From JAABUE01 sp034431895 (GTDB lineage Bacteria > Chloroflexota > Anaerolineae > Anaerolineales > Villigracilaceae), in NCBI GenBank assembly GCA_034431895.1, contig DAOUCM010000099.1, positions 1 to 6,642 of the forward strand: a stretch of DNA of 6,642 nt, given 5' to 3'. Shown here piece by piece: positions 1-5,232 of the stretch. How positions within the stretch are numbered: position 1 is the first letter of the stretch; each line of letters starts with the position of its first letter. The notes beneath the pieces are model-generated. The model ran no database searches, was not told where the DNA came from, and worked only from the letters and a program-made list of their open reading frames with translations. A program made the translations under genes and the position numbers.

Positions 1-340
1 CGTCAATTTCGCGGCACAGGTGTATGAAAGCCTGTTCGGCGGCGTGATAGGTCTGCACGAGCGGCATGGACTCCATTTGGGCTTGCAGAGTTGTCATCTC
101 GCCCTGATGTTCCAGCACGTCGCCGCGCCCCCATTGCAGGGCGTTGTCGTGTTCGCGGATTTTGGCCGAGAGTTTCTGCACCTCGAGATCGTGATTGATA
201 TCTTTGAGGGCCTGCAGGAAGGTTTGATATTCGGGCGTTTCCGCCAGCAGTTTGCCCAGCGATTGCGCGGCCTGGACGACTTTGGCGTCTCCTGTCATGG
301 ACAGGATGGGCAGGTCAATTTTTGTAGATGGTGTACTCAT
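1..340 (-). CDS. YlbF-family regulator, 3' end cut by window edge
   Basis: The first 113 residues are visible, and the reading frame is open to the window edge. The ATG at 340-338 follows a GAGAGG ribosome binding site. The visible part is mostly helical and charged, with a DxxVxxAxxLGxxLAxTPEYQxF pattern near residues 18-42. It continues with a long amphipathic helical stretch and HLCREID at 107-113, which resembles the YlbF/YmcA (Com_YlbF) family. Those proteins are small cytoplasmic helical partners. In Bacillus, YlbF, YmcA and YaaT form a complex that affects RNA processing and competence and binds [4Fe-4S] clusters. One Cys (109) is visible; the C-terminal tail, where YlbF proteins often carry extra Cys, lies outside. 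The gene follows the DUF6951-like gene by 21 bp and is probably the sixth gene of the operon. The family call rests on pattern recognition; the role here is unknown. Confidence 0.75.
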   Translation of the reverse strand, partial: MSTPSTKIDLPILSMTGDAKVVQAAQSLGKLLAETPEYQTFLQALKDINHDLEVQKLSAKIREHDNALQWGRGDVLEHQGEMTTLQAQMESMPLVQTYHAAEQAFIHLCREID

Positions 341-361
341 GGATTCCTCTCGAATAGATTT

Positions 362-685
362 TTAATTGCCTGGTTCCAGAAAAACGATCTGGCTTTCGGC
401 AGGCGGGAAGATGTTGGCTTCCACTTCCAGCGCTTTGAGAATGGCGGCTGGCACGATGCAACTGTTGCGGCAGACATGTTCGTTCGCCAGGCGATACACT
501 TCCGTCTCCAGCAGTTTGACGCTCATCTCACGCGCGATGTCGAGCGACTTCAATTCATCCGCCAGTTTCTGGATGTGTTCGCAGGTGGTGACGAACTCAA
601 TGATCACGTGCGTCATATCCGAGCGGCGCGCTTCGATGCTCGTTTCCTGGTTGCATTGCCCTGCTTTGACCCAAACCTGGCTCAT
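362..685 (-). CDS. DUF6951-like small cysteine-containing protein
   Basis: This 107-residue protein probably belongs to the uncharacterised DUF6951-type family. The general layout fits: an N-terminal beta strand with a Gly-x-Cys (C11), a TCEHIQKLADEL segment (C35), a VCRNSC segment (C72, C76) and a final VPAAILKALEVEANIFPP stretch. In family members I recall, these positions are a GICGF motif, a CExxxKLAEEL motif and a CPVPxxIxKAxEVAxGL motif. Here the first motif is diverged (GQCNQ) and the third reads NSCIVP. The four Cys could bind metal or be redox active, but no function is known. The start codon overlaps the stop of the upstream cyclic-nucleotide-fold gene in an ATGA, a sign of translational coupling. 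It is cytoplasmic, with no signal peptide or membrane segment. The gene is real given coupling and operon position; the family name is less certain. Confidence 0.7.
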   Translation of the reverse strand: MSQVWVKAGQCNQETSIEARRSDMTHVIIEFVTTCEHIQKLADELKSLDIAREMSVKLLETEVYRLANEHVCRNSCIVPAAILKALEVEANIFPPAESQIVFLEPGN

Positions 686-1179
686 GACGCTCCTACTCCT
701 TCCAGCATCCGTTTGAATTTCAAGAGTGCCTGTACGTTGGGCGGACAGATGCCGTATTCCTGCAGGCGGGCGTACAGGAGTTCCAACATGCGAATGCTTA
801 TCTTGCGGAAGATTTCGCTGTCTCCCAGCCGCCGAAGGTCGAATACAACCAGGGATGTTGCTTCCAAAGCGCGGGCAGATATGCCCACGCGGTCAGCCCG
901 CATCCAAGCCGCCCAGCCGAAGGGTTCGCCCGCCGCGCTCAACTCGACATGGGCGTCTCCGCTACATTGCCGCGTTGCCGTGAGAATGGTCAAATACAAA
1001 TCCACTTTACCTTCCCGCAACAGGAACAGGCGTTCGTCCTGACCGTCGGCGGAAACGATATCCTGTCCCGCAGCATACTCGTGGACTTGTCCGCAACCTG
1101 CCAGCATTCGTAGCTCGGCTTCGCTCAAGAAGTGCGCCAACGGACTGGTGCGCAACGTTTGAATGACTTTACCGCTCAT
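682..1179 (-). CDS. Stand-alone cyclic-nucleotide-binding-fold protein
   Basis: This 165-residue protein has a Crp/cNMP-binding beta-barrel domain. It starts with SPLAHFLSEAELRMLAG (residues 12-28) and has the LFLLREGKVDLYL strand pair at 51-63. The phosphate-binding-cassette region GEPFGWAAW is at 84-92 and SARALEATSLVVFD at 101-114. The last 50 residues are helical and too short for a Crp-type winged helix, so no DNA-binding domain is present. The cassette is non-canonical: the usual GELALL and RxAxV pattern is replaced by FGW and SARALE. This variant is common in CNB proteins whose ligand is unknown, so cAMP binding should not be assumed. AGAGGAAA precedes the ATG, and the stop overlaps the next start by 4 bp. 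It sits fourth in the ArsR-ferredoxin operon. A sensor or partner role is inferred. Confidence 0.85.
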   Translation of the reverse strand: MSGKVIQTLRTSPLAHFLSEAELRMLAGCGQVHEYAAGQDIVSADGQDERLFLLREGKVDLYLTILTATRQCSGDAHVELSAAGEPFGWAAWMRADRVGISARALEATSLVVFDLRRLGDSEIFRKISIRMLELLYARLQEYGICPPNVQALLKFKRMLEGVGAS

Positions 1180-1189
1180 GATTTTTCCT

Positions 1190-1603
1190 CTATGGCAATT
1201 CTGCCCAACGCTCGTTGGGCAATTTCAGCACAAACACGGGACAAAACCCGTGGATGGCGGTCACGTTGTTTTGTTTGCAGATTTCTAGCGCGGCGTCGGA
1301 TTCGGTGCCAGGCGGCATCCAGAAGAAGGGAATTCCCAGCGCGGCGCAAGTCTCGGCGATTTTTGCGCTGGCGGCGGACGGGGCAGCGGTCACGACCACA
1401 TCGGGATTGTGCGGCAGGTCGGGCAGGGACGGGTAACAGGTCACGCCGTCTATCGCCGCGTATTTCGGGTTGATGGGCAGGACGGTATGCCCGTGCCGCG
1501 TGAGCGTCTCGAAGAGTTCGTATCCGTACTTGGACGGGTCTTGCGAGACGCCCACCACGGCGAAGGTGTGCGGGGTTTGGAGCAATGGAGCAATCAGGCT
1601 CAT
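1190..1603 (-). CDS. CoA-binding domain protein (YccU-like)
   Basis: This 137-residue protein is a single Rossmann-like CoA-binding domain (CoA_binding_2 type). The glycine-containing first loop FAVVGVSQDPSKYGY lies at 14-28 and TVLPINPKY at 40-48. Then come GVTCYPSLPDLP at 53-64, DVVVTAAPS at 68-76, the FFWMPPGTESDAA segment at 93-105 and the conserved terminal Cys in HGFCPV (C121). The length is normal for this family, and the first and last motifs are intact. Biochemical roles in the family are poorly defined; CoA or another nucleotide cofactor may bind. TAAAGGAATTTTCAG precedes the ATG, so the ribosome binding site overlaps the stop of the permease gene upstream. The 10-bp gap to the next gene supports a common transcript. 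It is not a full acyl-CoA synthetase, because no further domain follows. Confidence 0.9.
   Translation of the reverse strand: MSLIAPLLQTPHTFAVVGVSQDPSKYGYELFETLTRHGHTVLPINPKYAAIDGVTCYPSLPDLPHNPDVVVTAAPSAASAKIAETCAALGIPFFWMPPGTESDAALEICKQNNVTAIHGFCPVFVLKLPNERWAELP
1202..1221. repeat. 20-bp perfect-arm inverted repeat inside CoA-binding gene
   Basis: The two 9-bp arms TGCCCAACG and CGTTGGGCA are separated by only two bases. The palindrome lies in the last codons of the CoA-binding gene, about 12 bp upstream of the ribosome binding site for the cyclic-nucleotide-fold gene. In mRNA it would fold into a GC-rich hairpin with a short loop and no following U tract, so it is not a classic terminator. 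It may be only coding coincidence (the codons for LPNERWA). Confidence 0.6.
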
Positions 1604-1615
1604 CTGAAAATTCCT

Positions 1616-2593
1616 TTATGAAGCGATCCTTGCTGTCTCCCGTTTGGCGGTCTGACGATTCAGATAGCGGTAGAACAGGCTGGCAGTCAGCATTTGCAGG
1701 ATCATGGCGAGGGCGACTGGCAACCCAACCAGTTTAGGAAAACTTGCAAACGCCAGTCCCACGGCGATGGGCAGGTTTTTCATGCCTGAAGAATACGTGA
1801 CTGCGATGCGTTGTTCCCAGTTGAATGCGTAACGTCCGAGCCAGTGAGGGATCAGAAATCCCAGCGGGAAGATGAGTATCACCGCGCCCAGAAGCGATGG
1901 AACCAGAGACCAGCGCTCGCGGATCATCGGCACGTTGACATTGCAGATGGCAAACATCAGCAGGACGGCGGTCAGCGCCGAGAGCGCAGGCATGAGCGGC
2001 AGGTAGGGTTTTGAATCCCAGAAACGGTCAGCCAGCCAGCGGAGCGTGATTCCCAATGCCAGCGGAATCAACAGGATGACAGCCAATTGCTGGAACATTC
2101 CCCAGGGATTGACGGCGACGCTCGAACCAGCCAGTAGCACCATCAAGGGTGGAATGAGAAAAGGAGCCAGAGCCATCGTCAGCGCGTTGATTGCCATGCC
2201 GAGTGGAACGTCGCCTTTCAGGAGCGCCGTCCAAACAGCCGCCATGCCCGCGCAGGGAACGACTCCCACCAAAATGACGCCAACTGCCAGTTGGGAATCG
2301 TTCACCAACAGCCGCGCCAACCCCCAGCAGAGCAGCGGCATGAACGCAAAGTTGAGCAGCAGTCCGCTGAGAACCGCCAGCGGCTGACGAGTCACCAGGG
2401 CAAACTGGCGCGGGGTGATGGTCAGGCTGATGAACAAAATCATCAGGAAGGTCAGCGCTTGTGAGTACGTTTGAAGCGCCTTGCCAGGGGCGGATGTCCA
2501 TAACCCCAACAGTAATCCCAACAACACCGCACCGATGATGATGCCCTGATATTGTTTGCGGACGAACTCAGCAAATGCCAGGAGTTGCTTCAT
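1616..2593 (-). CDS. BASS/ACR3-superfamily permease, possible arsenite exporter
   Basis: This 325-residue inner-membrane protein has about ten hydrophobic segments, the first near residues 16-32 and the last near 290-310. It has the bile acid:sodium symporter / ACR3 fold. Family-like motifs are the fourth-helix segment VPCAGMAAVWTALLKGD at 112-128 and SSGMKNLPIAVGLAF at 268-282. The Cys at 114 aligns by eye with the essential fourth-helix Cys of Acr3 arsenite pumps. The Acr3 ninth-helix Glu (in NxFELAIA) is not found at the matching place, which reads KNLPIA. It may therefore be a divergent arsenic-resistance permease, or a BASS transporter for an organic anion. It starts 3 bp after the ArsR-ferredoxin stop with only a weak ribosome binding site (GGGA), so translation is probably coupled. 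The operon points to metalloid or thiol stress; the substrate is not established. Confidence 0.85.
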   Translation of the reverse strand: MKQLLAFAEFVRKQYQGIIIGAVLLGLLLGLWTSAPGKALQTYSQALTFLMILFISLTITPRQFALVTRQPLAVLSGLLLNFAFMPLLCWGLARLLVNDSQLAVGVILVGVVPCAGMAAVWTALLKGDVPLGMAINALTMALAPFLIPPLMVLLAGSSVAVNPWGMFQQLAVILLIPLALGITLRWLADRFWDSKPYLPLMPALSALTAVLLMFAICNVNVPMIRERWSLVPSLLGAVILIFPLGFLIPHWLGRYAFNWEQRIAVTYSSGMKNLPIAVGLAFASFPKLVGLPVALAMILQMLTASLFYRYLNRQTAKRETARIAS

Positions 2594-2596
2594 GGC

Positions 2597-3262
2597 TTAT
2601 CCCGCCACAAGCGCGCGTTTCTTGACATCGTATTTTTCGGGGTCGGCGCGCAGCATGTTCTTGGCTTGTGTGATAATCTTGTTTTTCTTGATGATCTGGC
2701 GCACGTAGCCCTGGGACGGGAATTCGAGTGCGTCTTCGGGGCAGGTGGTGGCGCAGGTGGTACAGCCGACCATGCAGGCTTGCGGCGCAACAACAACGGG
2801 GAGGTTGGCTGTGTAGTCGAAGGCATAGACATTTTTTCCGCAGGAGGTGGCGCAGATACCACAGCCGATACAGCGTTCAGCAACGAGAGTGGGGTGCCAA
2901 TTAATTTGCTCGCGCGGAATGCCGTGCCATTGAGCGGCGGGGGTGGGTGTTGTGGACATTTTAGTTTCTCCTTGTTTTGAACTTTCACACTGCTGATTTT
3001 GCAAGACGCATTTCAGCATGTTCTTTGTGATTTCAGGCTGGGCAAGTTCGTATTGGCTTTTCACGCCCAGCCGCGTACTTTTGACCAGGCCTGTCTGACG
3101 GAGCAGCATGAGATGTTGGGAGATGTACGCCTGGCGCTGGCGCGTCTGGAACATCAGGTCGCACACGCAGGCGGGACCACGCGCCAGGATTTCCAGAATC
3201 TGCAAGCGGACGGGATGCGACATGGCTTGTAAAATCTTCGCCTGCTTGCGATAATCTCTCAT
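2597..3262 (-). CDS. ArsR-family repressor fused to two-[4Fe-4S] ferredoxin
   Basis: One uninterrupted frame encodes 221 residues in two modules. Residues 1 to about 88 form an ArsR/SmtB winged helix, with SHPVRLQILEILARGP near the start and a recognition helix in RQAYISQHLMLLRQTGLV. The CVC pair at 32 and 34 matches the ArsR metalloid-binding CVCDL motif; C85 and C92 could be further ligands. From residue 102 a ferredoxin module begins, with HGIPREQINWHP followed by CxxCxxCxxxC (131, 134, 137, 141) and CxxxCxxCxxxCP (163, 167, 170, 174). These would bind two [4Fe-4S] clusters. I chose the ATG at 3262 over the TTG one codon upstream because AAAGG is 6 bp before it. An inverted repeat 28 bp upstream is a likely autoregulatory operator. 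A ribosome binding site precedes an internal ATG, so free ferredoxin may also be made. DNA-binding cytoplasmic regulator; inducer unknown. Confidence 0.88.
   Translation of the reverse strand: MRDYRKQAKILQAMSHPVRLQILEILARGPACVCDLMFQTRQRQAYISQHLMLLRQTGLVKSTRLGVKSQYELAQPEITKNMLKCVLQNQQCESSKQGETKMSTTPTPAAQWHGIPREQINWHPTLVAERCIGCGICATSCGKNVYAFDYTANLPVVVAPQACMVGCTTCATTCPEDALEFPSQGYVRQIIKKNKIITQAKNMLRADPEKYDVKKRALVAG
2957..2973 (-). promoter_or_regulatory. Internal ribosome binding site and start for ferredoxin module
   Basis: Inside the fusion frame, AAGGAG (2973-2968) lies 8 bp before an in-frame ATG (2959-2957) that begins MSTTPTP, just ahead of the ferredoxin module. This is as strong as the start sites of neighbouring genes. 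It suggests that the ferredoxin was, or still is, translated on its own. Confidence 0.6.
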
Positions 3263-3280
3263 CAAGAACCTTTCTCAACT

Positions 3281-3319
3281 GCGCCATTTTTATTCAATGA
3301 ATTGAATATATTTTGGCGC
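3281..3319. promoter_or_regulatory. Putative ArsR operator and promoter of second operon
   Basis: The core 3291-3308 is TATTCAATGAATTGAATA, with 7-bp perfect arms around 4 bp; read another way it is ATTCA-N6-TGAAT. An outer pair, GCGCCA (3281-3286) and TGGCGC (3314-3319), surrounds it almost concentrically. A TATATT -10-like hexamer (3310-3305, minus strand) overlaps one arm, so binding would block RNA polymerase. No good -35 lies 16-18 bp upstream; TTGAAG sits 21 bp away. The whole 92-bp gap between the thioredoxin-like gene and the ArsR gene (3263-3354) contains no evident terminator. Binding by the ArsR-ferredoxin protein is inferred from position and symmetry. Confidence 0.65.
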
Positions 3320-3354
3320 AGACAGGTTGCTCTTCAAACGCGGGCTGTGGTTTC

Positions 3355-3609
3355 TCAGGAAGCCTGCATGGCTGCGTCTGCCAGCCAGGTGGTTACTTCG
3401 GCAGGCGTGGGGATGCGTCCCGCGCAGACCAGTTTTTCGTTAATGACCAGCCCAGGCGTGGACAGAACGTTGTATGCCATGATGTCTTTGTAGTCGGTAA
3501 CTTTGACAATCTGCGCCTGAAAGCCCATTTCGGCAACAACCTTTTGGGCAATCTGTTCGACGCGTTTGCAGTTGGCACAACCAGAGCCGAGAACTTTGAT
3601 GGTAAGCAT
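3355..3609 (-). CDS. Small thioredoxin-like CxxC protein
   Basis: This 84-residue cytoplasmic protein has the compact thioredoxin fold of the redox-active disulfide / Thioredoxin_3 type. It opens with MLTIKVLGSGCANCKRVEQ, giving a CANC active site at C11 and C14. The cis-Pro region is VLSTPGLVINEKLV (T51-P52), with a further Cys at 62, and GRIPTPAEVTTWL closes the domain. Length and layout match the family, which often sits beside ArsP/DUF318-type permeases and ArsR regulators. It probably handles a thiol-bound or metal-bound substrate or reduces a partner Cys, but the partner is not known. The ATG follows AAGGAG with 6 bp spacing. It lies 58 bp after the permease gene, with a heptamer repeat between, and likely shares the transcript of the permease. 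The next gene downstream has its own operator. Confidence 0.92.
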   Translation of the reverse strand: MLTIKVLGSGCANCKRVEQIAQKVVAEMGFQAQIVKVTDYKDIMAYNVLSTPGLVINEKLVCAGRIPTPAEVTTWLADAAMQAS

Positions 3610-3632
3610 GGGAAACTCCTTGTGTGAAGAGA

Positions 3633-3673
3633 GTAGTGAGTAGTGAGTAGTGATTAGTGAGTAGTGATTAGTC
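3633..3673. repeat. Heptamer tandem repeat, about six copies
   Basis: The unit GTAGTGA is repeated five and a half to six times (starts at 3633, 3640, 3647, 3654, 3661 and 3668). Two copies begin with TT instead of GT, and the last is partial. The array fills the gap between the permease and thioredoxin-like genes. Its final copy supplies the TAA stop of the permease (3670-3668 on the minus strand). Such arrays change copy number by slippage; change here would alter the spacer between the two genes. Confidence 0.9.
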
Positions 3674-5137
3674 GGCAGGAAGCGTTGCAGTTCTTTGTTC
3701 GTTGCGGCGGTTGACGAACCACAGCGAGCCCGAAAGCAGGGCCAGGAAGATGACCAGGTAAAGCGTCACTACCCCGATACTTGTGCCGTCCACCCATGCG
3801 CCGTAGATGAGACCCGCCAGCGTGCTGAAAAGCGCCACCCAGCCGACGTATGTCCAGGCTTTGAGCCGCCCGATGATGACCGAAATCATCAGAATACTTT
3901 GCAGGCTGAGTTCGGGGTCCGCCATCAGGTATGCCAGCAGGGGACCGCGGTGCATACCCAGGCTGAGGAACATGTTGGCAATCGGCACTTCGACCAGCGT
4001 GGGGAAGTACATGAAGACGCCGAAGATGACGCCCGCCAGGTTGCCCAGGATGGTGTTGCTGCCCGCCAGCGTCTCGATCCATTCGGGCTGGATGAGGACG
4101 CGAATCACACCGACCGCGAACACACCCGCGACCAGCAGGGGGAAAATCTGCTTGACAAAGCGCCACGATTCCCACAGCCAGTCACGCAGTTCGTCTTCGC
4201 TCAGGCCTTTGAACATCAGCCAGACCAACGCGCCGATGGCGATGAGGACGCCGAAGAAACGCCCCGTGAATTGCACGTCCAGCCCGCCCGCGTGCGGCGA
4301 CATGCCGACCGCGGCGGTGAGCAGGGTCAAGCCGACCAGCCCCATGGCAATCCACGTCCAGGCGGTGAAGCCCTCATGGATGTTATCGAGACCTTTCCAC
4401 GAAGCCAGCCCAATGAGAACGAGCAAGCCGATGAGGATGGCGCCCTGGGCGGTGACGCCCTCCTGTCCCTTGCTGGCATCGTAGGGGACTAGACGGTAGA
4501 GGAAGTCCTGGAAGCGATCCATGCCCGCGATGGGCAGCGTGACCTGCCCGTAGGAGTTGGTCAGCAAGCCGATTTTGAACGTCCCAGCCAGCAGCAAGGC
4601 GACCAGAATCAGCAGGAAGACCAGCGCGGCGCGGCGCATCCCCCCCTGACCCGCGAACATGGCGTCGGTTTCTTTATCGTGGGCAATGTCTTCGCGCGAG
4701 AAGATGAGCGCCATAATCATGCCAATGCCGATGCCGAACACCAGCGAGAGGAACAGGCGGGCAAACGCCAGGTCCACGCCGATAACGCCGCCCGTATAGA
4801 CCAGCGCCAAGATGTTGGCGGCAGGCGCAAAGAACAGGAAGGTGATGGCGGGACCAATCCCCGCGCCCTTCTTGTAAATCCCCGCGAAGAGCGGCACGAT
4901 GGTACACGAGCAAACCGCCAGCACGGATCCCGCCAATGCTGCGGCGGGGTAGGCAATCCATTTGGGGGTATTGCGCCCCAAAAAGCGCGTCACCGATTCC
5001 TTTGGGATGAGCGCCGTCATTGCCCCCGCAATATAAAAGGCAGGCAACAGGCAAAGCAAAACGTGCGCGGCGAGATAGGCGGCAAGATTGCCAAGTCCGC
5101 CATTGAGAAGAGACAAAAGAAACGCTGAAACGTTCAC
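3668..5137 (-). CDS. ArsP/DUF318-type permease (possible organoarsenical or metal efflux)
   Basis: This is a 489-residue polytopic inner-membrane permease of the ArsP_1 (PF03773-like) type. The first half holds LAVCSCTIVPLFAGIYKKGAG (about 73-93), with the paired Cys C76 and C78, then ITFLFFAPAANILAL (98-112). The second half repeats the theme with FMYFPTLVEVPIANMF (375-390). I count about ten hydrophobic segments, with a longer loop near 145-170 and another near 190-230. Characterised relatives export trivalent organoarsenicals (ArsP) or Cu/Zn (SO_0444 type). I chose GTG at 5137 because AGGAGG lies 6 bp before it. The frame stays open to an ATG at 5182, but those 15 codons run through the ribosome binding site into a repeat element. 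It follows the radical SAM gene by 94 bp and precedes the thioredoxin-like gene. Family certain; substrate not. Confidence 0.9.
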   Translation of the reverse strand: MNVSAFLLSLLNGGLGNLAAYLAAHVLLCLLPAFYIAGAMTALIPKESVTRFLGRNTPKWIAYPAAALAGSVLAVCSCTIVPLFAGIYKKGAGIGPAITFLFFAPAANILALVYTGGVIGVDLAFARLFLSLVFGIGIGMIMALIFSREDIAHDKETDAMFAGQGGMRRAALVFLLILVALLLAGTFKIGLLTNSYGQVTLPIAGMDRFQDFLYRLVPYDASKGQEGVTAQGAILIGLLVLIGLASWKGLDNIHEGFTAWTWIAMGLVGLTLLTAAVGMSPHAGGLDVQFTGRFFGVLIAIGALVWLMFKGLSEDELRDWLWESWRFVKQIFPLLVAGVFAVGVIRVLIQPEWIETLAGSNTILGNLAGVIFGVFMYFPTLVEVPIANMFLSLGMHRGPLLAYLMADPELSLQSILMISVIIGRLKAWTYVGWVALFSTLAGLIYGAWVDGTSIGVVTLYLVIFLALLSGSLWFVNRRNEQRTATLPAD

Positions 5138-5143
5138 AACGAA

Positions 5144-5149
5144 CCTCCT
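5144..5149 (-). promoter_or_regulatory. Strong ribosome binding site fixing the permease GTG start
   Basis: The minus strand reads AGGAGG TTCGTT GTG. A full anti-SD match sits 6 bp before GTG at 5137-5135. This favours GTG over the upstream ATGs at 5182 and 5164, the first of which lies in a palindromic repeat. Confidence 0.85.
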
Positions 5150-5155
5150 GATTGG

Positions 5156-5232
5156 GTCCCTCATCCCCTGCCCTTCCCCCACAAGGGGAAGGGAGTCCCA
5201 TCTCCCTTTGGGAGAGGGATAGGGTGAGGGAC
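5156..5232. repeat. Palindromic GC-rich intergenic repeat element
   Basis: The 77-bp element is bounded by 8-bp perfect inverted ends, GTCCCTCA (5156-5163) and TGAGGGAC (5225-5232). The similarity extends inward imperfectly to about 17 bp. Two hairpins are nested inside: CCCTTCCCC (5171-5179) with GGGGAAGGG (5185-5193), and TCTCCC (5201-5206) with GGGAGA (5210-5215). This layout resembles MITE/REP-like elements scattered in many environmental bacteria. Its right end shares one base with the TAG stop of the radical SAM gene. It fills most of the 94-bp gap before the permease and may attenuate read-through. Confidence 0.8.

Noticed and set aside
20..1042. Long plus-strand open frame (340 codons)
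   Set aside because: It runs antisense through three well-supported minus-strand genes and has no recognisable domain; it is a shadow of GC-rich coding.
2597..2988. Ferredoxin as a separate gene with ArsR ending before it
   Set aside because: I read each codon from 3001 to 2957 and found no stop; the frame is continuous, although internal initiation remains possible.
3633..3673. CRISPR-like repeat array
   Set aside because: Units are 7 bp and directly adjacent with no spacers; it is a simple tandem repeat.
3695..4492. Plus-strand open frame of 265 codons
   Set aside because: It is antisense to the permease, with a polar, repeat-poor translation typical of reversed membrane-protein codons.
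5156..5232. Rho-independent terminator after the radical SAM gene
   Set aside because: The hairpins are strong but no U tract follows on the minus strand, and the whole has inverted ends like a mobile repeat.
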